NCBI RefSeq assembly: GCF_002777965.1
Contig: NZ_NGVR01000022.1
Location: forward strand, 1 to 43,997
Length of the DNA: 43,997 nucleotides
Direction: 5' to 3'
Source of the DNA: Proteus columbae
GTDB taxonomy: Bacteria > Pseudomonadota > Gammaproteobacteria > Enterobacterales > Enterobacteriaceae
Shown in pieces: positions 18,414 to 25,751 of this stretch. The first letter of the stretch is position 1, and every line of letters begins with the position of its first letter. The position numbers and the translations under genes are program-made. The notes beneath the pieces are model-generated. The model was not told the origin of the DNA and did not search any database. It worked only from the letters and a program-made list of their open reading frames with translations.

Positions 18414-19388
18414 ATGAATAAAGAAAAAGATACAGATAGCAAAGCGGGTTATGTACCCACTTTTCACCGTGCATATTTGCATCCTCGTCATTGGGGAACA
18501 TGGTTAGGTGCAGGTGTATTAAGTGCATTAGCTTACATGCCAGTAAAATGGCGTGATCCATTTCTTGCTTCTATTGGTCGTTTTGTTGGACGTAAAGCGA
18601 AAAGCGCAAGACGTCGTGCAGATATCAACTTGAGATACTGTTTTCCAACATGGAATAAAACGCAACGTGAAAATGTACTCGACAGTATGTTTGAAACTGC
18701 GCCTCAATCCTTTGTGATGTTAGCAGAGCTTTGCTTAAGAGGTCCTGAACGTATATTAAAACGTACATCTTGGCAGGGACTAGAGATTATCGAGCGTTTT
18801 AAAGAGCAAGGCCGTAATGTTATTTTTATGGTACCTCATGGCTGGGCCGTTGATATTCCTGCAATGCTGTTAGCATCAACAGGTCAAAAAATGGCAGCAA
18901 TGTTTCATCACCAAAAAGATCCCGTTGCTGATTATTTATGGAATAAAGCACGTCATCATTTTGATGGTCGATTACATTCGCGCGAAGCAGGTATTAAGCC
19001 TTTTATTTCTTCTGTGCGACAAGGTTACTGGGGTTATTATCTGCCAGATCAAGATCATGGTGCGGAGCATAGCCAGTTTGTGGATTTTTTCGGTACCTAT
19101 AAAGCGACATTACCCGCGATTGGGCGTTTAATGAAAGTATGCCGAGCGGCTATCGTACCGTTGTTTCCAGTGTATTGTCATAAAACACATCAGCTTAGTA
19201 TTATTGTTCGAGAACCAATGGACGATATTGAAGATAAAGATGATGCCTACATTGCACGCAGAATGAATGAAGAGCTAGAAGCATTAGTGACACCAACGCC
19301 TGAGCAATATACGTGGATTTTAAAATTACTAAAGACACGTAAAGAGGGTGAAATAGAGCCATACGCTCGTGAGAATATCTTGGACTAA
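18414..19388 (+). CDS. lpxM: Lipid A biosynthesis myristoyltransferase LpxM
   Basis: Late acyltransferase that adds the secondary myristoyl chain to lipid A at the inner membrane. It is 324 residues from the chosen start (E. coli 323). The catalytic HX4D motif is HGWAVD (in MVPHGWAVDIPAMLL). Other family blocks are HPRHWGTWLG, GYWGYYLPDQDHGAEHS and PEQYTWILKLLKTRK. A longer frame starting with TTG at 18345 would begin inside the mepM terminator; the ATG at 18414, with GAGAG 7 nt upstream, gives MNKEKDTDSKAGYVP, similar to E. coli. Followed by a shared hairpin with pykA. Confidence 0.95.
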   Translation: MNKEKDTDSKAGYVPTFHRAYLHPRHWGTWLGAGVLSALAYMPVKWRDPFLASIGRFVGRKAKSARRRADINLRYCFPTWNKTQRENVLDSMFETAPQSFVMLAELCLRGPERILKRTSWQGLEIIERFKEQGRNVIFMVPHGWAVDIPAMLLASTGQKMAAMFHHQKDPVADYLWNKARHHFDGRLHSREAGIKPFISSVRQGYWGYYLPDQDHGAEHSQFVDFFGTYKATLPAIGRLMKVCRAAIVPLFPVYCHKTHQLSIIVREPMDDIEDKDDAYIARRMNEELEALVTPTPEQYTWILKLLKTRKEGEIEPYARENILD

Positions 19389-19414
19389 TTCTCGCACAAA
19401 AAATAAGTAAATAA

Positions 19415-19445
19415 AAAACGGGCACATAAATAATGTGCCCGTTTT
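19415..19445. terminator. Bidirectional terminator between lpxM and pykA
   Basis: AAAACGGGCACAT (19415-19427) and ATGTGCCCGTTTT (19433-19445) form a 13-bp stem with a 5-nt loop. The A- and T-runs let it work for both convergent genes. Confidence 0.9.
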
Positions 19446-19469
19446 GTTATTAAGATTTAAGACTCTGAG

Positions 19470-20912
19470 TTATTCAACCGTCAAGATACGGCATGTATTG
19501 GTGCTACCGACGGTACCCATTTGGTCACCTTGAGTGACTAACACTAAATCACCAGAAACTAAGAAACCTTTATCACGTAAACGACCAATTGCTTCATTAG
19601 CAGCGGCAATACCATCAGTGTGAGTACTGCAATAAACGGGTGTTACGCCACGATAAAGTGCGGTCTGATTCAATGTTTTCTCATGACGAGACATTGAAAA
19701 AATAGGTAAACCTGTACTAATACGAGACATCATGCGTGCAGTACGGCCTGATTCAGTCATCGCAATAATCGCATTAACGCCTTTCATATGGTTAGCTGCG
19801 TACATGGTAGACATCGCAATGGCTTCTTCAACCGTATCAAACACCATATCTAAACGGTGTTTAGAAACATTGGCGGCAGGCATTTTTTCAGCGCCTAAGC
19901 AGACCTGTGCCATTGAAGCGACTGTTTCTGCTGGATATTGTCCTGCGGCAGTTTCTGCGGAAAGCATAACGGCATCAGTACCATCTAATACGGCGTTAGC
20001 AACATCCATTACTTCGGCGCGCGTTGGCATTGGATTTGTTATCATTGACTCCATCATTTGAGTGGCAGTGATAACGACACGATTAAGCTGACGAGCACGA
20101 CGAATTAATTTTTTCTGTACCCCAACCAACTCAGGATCACCAATTTCAACGCCTAAATCGCCACGAGCAACCATTACCACATCAGAAGCAAGAATGATTT
20201 CATCAATGATTTCATCATTAGCAACCGCTTCAGCGCGTTCTACTTTGGAAACGATTTGGCATTCACAGCCAGCATCACGGGCTAAACGGCGAGCAAGGTT
20301 AAGATCTTCGCCTGTTCTTGGAAATGAAACGGCAAGGTAATCAACACCTATTTTTGCAGCAGTGATAATATCTTGCTTATCTTTTTCTGTTAATGCATCA
20401 GCAGAGAGGCCTCCACCGAGCTTATTAATGCCTTTATTGTTAGATAAAGGGCCACCGACAGTCACTTCAGTAAAGACTTTTAAACCCTCCACTTTGAGGA
20501 CTTTTAACTGAACGCGGCCATCATCAAGAAGTAAAATATCGCCTGGAACCACATCGGCTGGTAAGCCTTTATAATCAATACCCACTTGATTTTGATTGCC
20601 TTCGCCTTTTTCGAGCGCCGCATCAAGTAAGAATTTATCACCGACATTCAGGAAAACTTTTCCGTCTTTAAAGGTAGATACACGGATTTTAGGACCTTGC
20701 AAATCCCCGAGAATAGCAACATGGCGACCTAATCTTGCTGCAATTTCACGCGTGCGATTAGCGCGAGCAAGATGATCTTCCGCAGAACCATGAGAGAAAT
20801 TTAATCGCACAACATTTGCGCCAGCAATAATAATTTTTTCTAAGTTATTATCACGATCTGTTGCTGGGCCTAAGGTGGTAACAATTTTTGTTCTTCTGAG
20901 CCGTCTGGACAT
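19470..20912 (-). CDS. pykA: Pyruvate kinase II
   Basis: Converts phosphoenolpyruvate and ADP to pyruvate and ATP in glycolysis; this isoform is the AMP-activated PykA type. Its 480 residues equal E. coli PykA and align throughout: [33 protein letters not shown], the active-site segment [19 protein letters not shown], and [10 protein letters not shown] with [10 protein letters not shown]. The ATG is 230 bp from hexR, in the same direction. The gap holds a candidate -10 TATAAT adjoining a TGCGAG/CTCGCA dyad (21043-21059). Confidence 0.96.
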   Translation of the reverse strand: MSRRLRRTKIVTTLGPATDRDNNLEKIIIAGANVVRLNFSHGSAEDHLARANRTREIAARLGRHVAILGDLQGPKIRVSTFKDGKVFLNVGDKFLLDAALEKGEGNQNQVGIDYKGLPADVVPGDILLLDDGRVQLKVLKVEGLKVFTEVTVGGPLSNNKGINKLGGGLSADALTEKDKQDIITAAKIGVDYLAVSFPRTGEDLNLARRLARDAGCECQIVSKVERAEAVANDEIIDEIILASDVVMVARGDLGVEIGDPELVGVQKKLIRRARQLNRVVITATQMMESMITNPMPTRAEVMDVANAVLDGTDAVMLSAETAAGQYPAETVASMAQVCLGAEKMPAANVSKHRLDMVFDTVEEAIAMSTMYAANHMKGVNAIIAMTESGRTARMMSRISTGLPIFSMSRHEKTLNQTALYRGVTPVYCSTHTDGIAAANEAIGRLRDKGFLVSGDLVLVTQGDQMGTVGSTNTCRILTVE

Positions 20913-21042
20913 GTATTACTCCGTTGACCTTGAACGAAAGGTGTTGGCAATTGGATAAAACAGAAATCAGACTGTGTTTTACCCAATATGTTAAGTGAAA
21001 CGCTTCAAGCTAATTGCAACATACACTACTGTTTTCATTATA

Positions 21043-21059
21043 TGCGAGGTTAGCTCGCA
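21043..21059. repeat. Dyad adjoining a candidate pykA promoter
   Basis: TGCGAG-GTTAG-CTCGCA is a perfect 6-5-6 inverted repeat. On the minus strand it immediately precedes TATAAT, occupying the -35/-10 spacer of a possible pykA promoter, so a regulator bound here could control pykA. There is no T-run, so it is not a terminator of hexR. Confidence 0.35.
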
Positions 21060-21142
21060 GATATGCTACCATTTTTCAAAAACTTATCTAGTCAGTGGCA
21101 CAATTGGAAGTGTGACAATACTAACAGAATAATTAAAAACGG

Positions 21143-21985
21143 TTACTTATCAAACCGTGAATCACGTAAAGCTTCTTTGACGCGCTTCAAGTTATCTCTG
21201 AATTTTGGTCCTCGGCGCAAAATAAATCCTGTTGCAAGCACATCAATAATAGTGAGTTGAGCAAGGCGAGAGATCATCGGCATGTAGATATCAGTATCTT
21301 CAGGTACATCAAGCAAGATGGGAAGGGTAGCTTCAGAGGCTAAAAGAGAGCCTGGAGTTGTAATGGCAATAACCGCTGCATCGTTTTCGCGTGCGATCTT
21401 GGCAATTTCCACTAAATTTTTAGTACGTCCTGTATGTGAAATAATAACGACCACATCACCATCAGTACTATTTATGCAACTCATACGTTGCATAACCACA
21501 TCATCAAAATAAGTGATAGGAATATTAAAACGAGAAAACTTATTCATGGCATCATGAGCAACGGCTGCTGATGCACCTAAACCAAAAAAAGAGATTTTTT
21601 TAGCTTGCGTCAAAATATCAACTGCACGATTGATAGCTGCGATATCAATATTATTTTTAACGTTTTCAAGTCCCGCCATTGCGGATTCAAAAATTTTATT
21701 GGTATAAGAAGAGACAGTATCGGAATCATCAATATTACGATTTACATAAGGCGTGCCGTTGGCAATGCTTTGTGCTAATTGTAATTTGAAATCAGGAAAT
21801 CCTTTTGTTGCCATACGTCGGCAAAATCGATTAACAGTCGGCTCACTGACATCAGAAGTTTTAGCCATTAAGGCAATACTTGAATGGATAACTGTTTGTG
21901 GCGCAGTTAAAACAGCCTCTGCGACTTTTTTTTCTGATTTACTCAAGATGTCCAGATTAGACTGAACCCTTTCCAATATATTCAT
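21143..21985 (-). CDS. hexR: HexR transcriptional regulator (RpiR family)
   Basis: Regulator of central carbon genes such as zwf, sensing phosphorylated sugar-acid intermediates (KDPG in known cases). It is 280 residues (E. coli 289). The N-terminal RpiR-type helix-turn-helix (1-77) includes MAKTSDVSEPTVNRFCRRM. The C-terminal SIS sugar-phosphate domain (about 120-260) includes FFGLGASAAVAHDAMNKF and VVIISHTGRTKNLVEIA. It ends RFDK, without the last ten or so residues of the E. coli protein. It is divergent from zwf, its usual target, with TGTAA/TTACA sites in between. Confidence 0.94.
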   Translation of the reverse strand: MNILERVQSNLDILSKSEKKVAEAVLTAPQTVIHSSIALMAKTSDVSEPTVNRFCRRMATKGFPDFKLQLAQSIANGTPYVNRNIDDSDTVSSYTNKIFESAMAGLENVKNNIDIAAINRAVDILTQAKKISFFGLGASAAVAHDAMNKFSRFNIPITYFDDVVMQRMSCINSTDGDVVVIISHTGRTKNLVEIAKIARENDAAVIAITTPGSLLASEATLPILLDVPEDTDIYMPMISRLAQLTIIDVLATGFILRRGPKFRDNLKRVKEALRDSRFDK

Positions 21986-22336
21986 TAAATATACAGATCC
22001 TTGGCTTTGCCAATTTCAATAAAAGGAGAAATCTATAACGGTTTTATGAAAATATACTACGCAAAGAACAAGGCTTGCAGTGTAAACCATCGGTAAACGG
22101 GGCTTTTTTCGTTAAAGTATGACGTGTGTCTAACTTTCAAAGCTGAAAACAAGAAACAAAACTGTTGTAAAGTTACAAGAAAGGATAAAACACTAGACAT
22201 AAAATGAAGCATTATAATATGTGTGGTAAGTTAGAGACTAAAATGTGCAAGTGTATTTACTGAATACATCCAAAAGAGTACATTAATACAAAATTCTGTA
22301 ACAAAATTACAAAATCTCATCATGAGGAGACGTTCT
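21986..22336. promoter_or_regulatory. hexR/zwf divergent control region
   Basis: This 351-bp gap holds no gene. Visible elements: a palindrome TTGTAA-AG-TTACAA (22165-22178); a candidate zwf -10, TATAAT at 22213-22218, with no good -35; and TGTAA-CAAAA-TTACA (22297-22311), which fits the TGTAA-N5-TTACA form reported for HexR sites, just before the zwf ribosome site GAGGAG. A HexR site so far downstream would act as a roadblock or by covering translation signals in DNA. I saw no convincing SoxS/Rob box. Confidence 0.55.
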
Positions 22337-23812
22337 ATGGCAGCGATATCGACTGCTCAGGCCTGTGATCTGGTTATCTTCGGTACGAAAGGGGATCTAG
22401 CACGCCGTAAGCTCATTCCATCATTATATCAATTGGAAAAAGCAGGATATATTCACCCTGACTCTCGCATTATTGGTGTCGGTCGTGCTGATTGGGATGT
22501 TGAAGCATATAAAAATGTCGCTCATGAAGCGTTAAAAACCTTTTTAAAAGAAGAAATTAACCCTGAAATTTGGCAACGTTTAAGTGATCGCTTAGATTTT
22601 TGTAATCTTGATGTTAATGAAACCGACCATTTCATTGAGTTATCAAAGCATCTAAAACAAGATAAATTACCGGCTATCTATTATTTCGCTATGCCACCAA
22701 GCACCTTTAGCGCGATGTGTCAGGGGTTAGGTCATGCGAAATTAAATAAAGAGCCTAATCGTGTCGTAATGGAAAAACCATTAGGGACAGATTTAGCGTC
22801 TTCTGTTTCTATTAACGATAGCGTGGCAAAATACTTTAAAGAGACTCAAATTTATCGTATCGACCACTATTTAGGTAAAGAAACCGTTTTAAACCTATTA
22901 GCACTGCGCTTTGCAAACTCACTATTTGTTAATAACTGGGACAATAAAACGATTGATCATGTCCAAATTACGGTTGCAGAAGAAGTGGGTATTGAAGGAC
23001 GTTGGGGATACTTTGATCAAGCTGGTCAAATGCGTGATATGGTGCAAAATCACCTATTACAAATCCTGACTATGATTGCGATGTCACCGCCAGCTGACTT
23101 AACAGCTGACAGTATTCGTCAAGAAAAAGTGAAAGTTTTACGTTCATTACGCCGTATCGATAACACGAATATTCGCGAAAAAACAGTTCGTGGACAATAT
23201 ACAGGTGGCTTTGTACAAGGTAAAAAAGTACCCGGTTATCTTGATGAAGAAGGTGCCAATAAAACCAGCAATACAGAAACATTTGTGGCAATCCGCGCTG
23301 ATATCGATAACTGGCGTTGGGCAGGTGTTCCATTCTATTTAAGAACAGGTAAACGCCTACCAAGTAAATGTTCAGAAGTTGTGGTGTATTTTAAAAAGCC
23401 TGCGTTGAATATTTTCAGCGAGACTTATCAAGAGTTACCACAAAATAAACTGACTATTCGTTTACAACCAGATGAAGGTATCGATATCGAAGTGCTAAAC
23501 AAGGCACCGGGACTCGATCACAAACATCGTTTACAAACAACTAAGCTGGACTTGAGTTTCTCTGAAACATTCAACCAAACGCATTTAGCGGATGCTTATG
23601 AGCGTTTATTGTTAGAAGCTATGCGTGGCATTCAAGCGCTATTTGTGCGTCGTGACGAAGTGGAAGAAGCATGGAAATGGGTTGACTCAATTATCAATGC
23701 ATGGGAATGCGATAATGAGCTACCTAAGCCATATCAAGCGGGTACATGGGGGCCCGTTGCTTCTGTTGCAATGATCACCCGTGATGGTCGTTCTTGGAAT
23801 GAAATTGAATAA
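22337..23812 (+). CDS. zwf: Glucose-6-phosphate 1-dehydrogenase
   Basis: First enzyme of the oxidative pentose phosphate pathway, making NADPH. It is 491 residues from the chosen start, the same as E. coli. The nucleotide-binding motif is FGTKGDLARRK (15-25), and the substrate-binding and catalytic sequence is RIDHYLGKE (174-182). An upstream in-frame ATG at 22322 overlaps the ribosome site GAGGAG (22324-22329), which is 7 nt from the ATG at 22337, so the latter is chosen. It faces hexR, whose product probably controls it. No edd-eda genes follow, unlike E. coli. Confidence 0.97.
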   Translation: MAAISTAQACDLVIFGTKGDLARRKLIPSLYQLEKAGYIHPDSRIIGVGRADWDVEAYKNVAHEALKTFLKEEINPEIWQRLSDRLDFCNLDVNETDHFIELSKHLKQDKLPAIYYFAMPPSTFSAMCQGLGHAKLNKEPNRVVMEKPLGTDLASSVSINDSVAKYFKETQIYRIDHYLGKETVLNLLALRFANSLFVNNWDNKTIDHVQITVAEEVGIEGRWGYFDQAGQMRDMVQNHLLQILTMIAMSPPADLTADSIRQEKVKVLRSLRRIDNTNIREKTVRGQYTGGFVQGKKVPGYLDEEGANKTSNTETFVAIRADIDNWRWAGVPFYLRTGKRLPSKCSEVVVYFKKPALNIFSETYQELPQNKLTIRLQPDEGIDIEVLNKAPGLDHKHRLQTTKLDLSFSETFNQTHLADAYERLLLEAMRGIQALFVRRDEVEEAWKWVDSIINAWECDNELPKPYQAGTWGPVASVAMITRDGRSWNEIE

Positions 23813-23840
23813 TTGAATTTGATTGTTCATTCTAAAAAGA

Positions 23841-23872
23841 AAACACCCAGTTATGCTGGGTGTTTCTCTTTT
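23841..23872 (+). terminator. Terminator after zwf
   Basis: AAACACCCAG (23841-23850), loop TTATG, CTGGGTGTTT (23856-23865), then a mixed T-rich tail (CTCTTTT). Strong 10-bp stem. Confidence 0.85.
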
Positions 23873-24113
23873 CAGTAAATATTTTTAAGCATAATTACTT
23901 GCTAATAGATGAATAAAACCCATGCTAAAACGAAAATTGTTTCAATAACTATTCATAAAACCGATAAATCATGGTGTGATAAAAAATTAAAACTTAAACA
24001 AAACCAACCAATTAACTAAAAAATTTTCCTCAAAAGCATTGCTTTAAATAATTTGGCGTGATAGAAATATCATGTAACATTTAACCATCTTATATGAGGG
24101 TTCGGAGTATATC
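23873..24113 (+). promoter_or_regulatory. AT-rich region and candidate promoter ahead of the mdtJI leader
   Basis: About 240 bp without a convincing gene. Most is very AT-rich. A possible sigma-70 promoter is TTGGCG (24053-24058), 16-bp spacer, TAACAT (24075-24080), which would start a leader RNA of about 310 nt before mdtJ. An open frame of 36 codons (23909-24019) lacks a ribosome site and is not called. Confidence 0.4.
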
Positions 24114-24143
24114 GTGCGGATGGTCTGTGCGATGAAAGAATAA
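24114..24143 (+). CDS. Nine-codon leader ORF upstream of the mdtU-like gene
   Basis: A tiny frame GTG...TAA encoding MRMVCAMKE. It has the better ribosome site of the two leader ORFs: CGGAG (24103-24107) with a 6-nt spacer. It stops 6 nt before the ATG of the longer leader peptide, which lacks a good site of its own, so reinitiation or coupling could link them. An overlapping 13-codon frame from the ATG at 24094 is also possible. Reality of translation is unproven. Confidence 0.35.
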   Translation: MRMVCAMKE

Positions 24144-24149
24144 ATAATC

Positions 24150-24248
24150 ATGACTAGCGCCAAAAGCGTCAAAGTTAAACGTTCTACCTATAAGTTATTC
24201 CTTTCTGCTATTTTATCCAGCGAACACTACTGGTGTGGCGCATTATAG
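24150..24248 (+). CDS. mdtU-like leader peptide for the spermidine exporter operon
   Basis: A 32-residue frame starting MTSAKSVKVKRSTYKLF and ending EHYWCGAL. The N-terminal half is basic and the C-terminal end is aromatic. To my knowledge E. coli has a small gene of about this size, mdtU, upstream of mdtJI, thought to mediate polyamine-responsive expression; position and size agree, but I cannot compare sequences here. The ATG lacks a clear Shine-Dalgarno. A perfect hairpin (24265-24282) and a C/U-rich, G-poor stretch (about 24325-24350) follow before mdtJ, consistent with control by ribosome stalling and Rho. That mechanism is inference. Confidence 0.6.
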   Translation: MTSAKSVKVKRSTYKLFLSAILSSEHYWCGAL

Positions 24249-24264
24249 AAATCTCTCATCTTAA

Positions 24265-24282
24265 TTCCTGAGTTATCAGGAA
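24265..24282 (+). promoter_or_regulatory. Hairpin in the mdtJI leader
   Basis: TTCCTGA-GTTA-TCAGGAA, a perfect 7-bp stem with a 4-nt loop, starting 17 nt after the stop codon of the leader peptide. No T-run follows, so it is not an intrinsic terminator. A terminating ribosome would sit close to its 5' side. Confidence 0.5.
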
Positions 24283-24398
24283 ACGACGTTGCCTTAACGT
24301 TCGGCTACTATTGCCGCCAGAAAGACTATCTACATATTCTCTATCTTCTGCGCAAGAAACGTTTCGGCGTATTTCAAATGTGTATGAGAGATGAAAAA

Positions 24399-24839
24399 AT
24401 GATTTATTGGATATTTTTAGCATTAGCTATTGTTTGTGAAGTTATCGGTACTTTATCGATGAAGTACGCCAGTGTAAGCGGTGGTTACACCGGTATGATA
24501 GTTATGTGGTTAATGATTGCCACTTCCTATATCTTTTTAGCCATAGCCGTTAAAAAAGTGGCATTAGGTGTAGCATATGCACTGTGGGAAGGTATTGGAA
24601 TTGTCATTATTACGACATTTAGCGTTCTGTGGTTTGGTGAATCACTCTCACCATTAAAATTAGGTGGTCTAGCAATGTTAATTGCAGGGATCACGCTTAT
24701 AAAATCAGGTACTAAAAAATCGGCTGTTGCTAAGAAAACAACAGAATCGGTAAAAAGTATTGCTGGTAAAGCCAAGCACGTTGCCAGTGCTGTAAAAGGA
24801 GCGAATAAGCCAATTCCTGCCAATATCAAGGAGGCTTAA
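24399..24839 (+). CDS. mdtJ: Spermidine exporter subunit MdtJ
   Basis: Small multidrug resistance family protein that works with MdtI to export spermidine. From the ATG at 24399 it is 146 residues with four membrane helices (about 2-20, 29-50, 58-78, 84-103) and the conserved Glu13 in helix 1 ([13 protein letters not shown]) and [11 protein letters not shown]. coli MdtJ is 121 residues; this one has an additional lysine/alanine-rich tail of about 30 residues (from about 105). The frame opens at 24378, but GAGAG (24386-24390) lies 8 nt before 24399 and the family starts at M-x-YWI. mdtI follows 2 bp later. Confidence 0.93.
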   Translation: MIYWIFLALAIVCEVIGTLSMKYASVSGGYTGMIVMWLMIATSYIFLAIAVKKVALGVAYALWEGIGIVIITTFSVLWFGESLSPLKLGGLAMLIAGITLIKSGTKKSAVAKKTTESVKSIAGKAKHVASAVKGANKPIPANIKEA

Positions 24840-24841
24840 TT

Positions 24842-25174
24842 ATGTTAGCTCAATTTGAATGGTGGCATGGTGCGTTTCTAATACTTGCCGTAGTGCTTGA
24901 GATTGTCGCGAATATATTCTTAAAAATGTCTAACGGCTTTAGCCGAATGGGGTTAGGAATATTATCACTGTTTTGTGTATTAGGTGCCTTTAGTGCACTG
25001 GCAATGGCAGTCAAAGGGATAGAGCTTTCTGTTGCTTATGCTCTTTGGGGGGCATTCGGAATTATTGCAACTATCGCCGCCGGTTGGATTTTATTTAATC
25101 AGAGACTCAATTATAAAGGATGGGGTGGAATTATATTATTACTGGTTGGTATGGTAATGATTAAATTTGCCTAA
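24842..25174 (+). CDS. mdtI: Spermidine exporter subunit MdtI
   Basis: Partner SMR protein of MdtJ, 110 residues (E. coli 109), with four membrane helices, the helix 1 glutamate in [15 protein letters not shown], and [17 protein letters not shown]. Both subunits are needed for spermidine export in E. coli. A strong AAGGAGG site within the end of mdtJ serves its ATG, so the pair is translated together. A strong bidirectional hairpin ends the operon. Confidence 0.95.
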   Translation: MLAQFEWWHGAFLILAVVLEIVANIFLKMSNGFSRMGLGILSLFCVLGAFSALAMAVKGIELSVAYALWGAFGIIATIAAGWILFNQRLNYKGWGGIILLLVGMVMIKFA

Positions 25175-25246
25175 ATCTAATTAACTTAATAAATGAAAGC
25201 TTGATAAAACAAAAAATCTAATTATCACAGCAAGATAAGTGACATT

Positions 25247-25281
25247 AAAAAAGCTGAGTTCTCACGAATTCAGCTTTTTTT
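25247..25281. terminator. Bidirectional terminator between mdtI and yoaB
   Basis: AAAAAAGCTGAGTTC (25247-25261), loop TCAC, GAATTCAGCTTTTTT (25266-25280). One wobble pair in an otherwise continuous 15-bp stem with A/T-runs on both sides. Confidence 0.9.
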
Positions 25282-25315
25282 CATATCAATATAACAGGCT
25301 TATAAATATACCTAT

Positions 25316-25660
25316 TTATATTGCCGCAATAATTTTAATTTCAACTTTATATTCAGGGTGCATTAATTGTGCTTGTACAGTACAACGCACTGGTGCGCTT
25401 CCTTTGGCAACCCATGCATCCCACGCTTTATTCATACCTTCAAAATCGGCTTTATCAGCTAAAAAAATTGTCGCATCAAGAATTTTAGTTTTATCAGAAC
25501 TTACACGTTGTAACAAAACGTCAATTGCCGCTAATGTGTCTGCTGTTTGTTCAATAATATCGCCTGATAAATTTTCTGGCACTGCAGTGTAATAAATTGT
25601 GTCGTTATGAATAACGGCTTCAGACCAGCGATCTTCAGGGTCGATACGTTTAATTGTCAT
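25316..25660 (-). CDS. yoaB: RidA/YjgF-family protein YoaB
   Basis: A 114-residue member of the RidA (YjgF/YER057c) superfamily, equal in length to E. coli YoaB and alike along its length: MTIKRIDPEDRWSEAVIHN, LDATIFLADKADFEGMNKAWD, APVRCTVQAQL. The conserved arginine for carboxylate binding is in VRCTVQAQL. RidA itself deaminates reactive enamine intermediates; the role of YoaB is not established. It is divergent from yoaA, as in E. coli, and its ATG has AAGGAG about 5 nt upstream on the minus strand. Confidence 0.9.
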   Translation of the reverse strand: MTIKRIDPEDRWSEAVIHNDTIYYTAVPENLSGDIIEQTADTLAAIDVLLQRVSSDKTKILDATIFLADKADFEGMNKAWDAWVAKGSAPVRCTVQAQLMHPEYKVEIKIIAAI

Positions 25661-25751
25661 TATGAGTTCTCCTTTGTATTAACGGCATAGGTGGTACTTT
25701 TGGTTATCCACTGGCATAATTTACGTCTTATTTTATAAAAAGAGTATGCCT

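Noticed and set aside
23909..24019. 36-codon rightward frame in the zwf-mdtJ gap (MNKTHAKTK...)
   Set aside because: No Shine-Dalgarno sequence, lysine/asparagine-rich as expected of chance frames in AT-rich DNA, and it lies upstream of the likely leader promoter.
25239..25592. 117-codon rightward frame over yoaB
   Set aside because: It is antisense to a clearly recognisable yoaB and starts inside a terminator hairpin.
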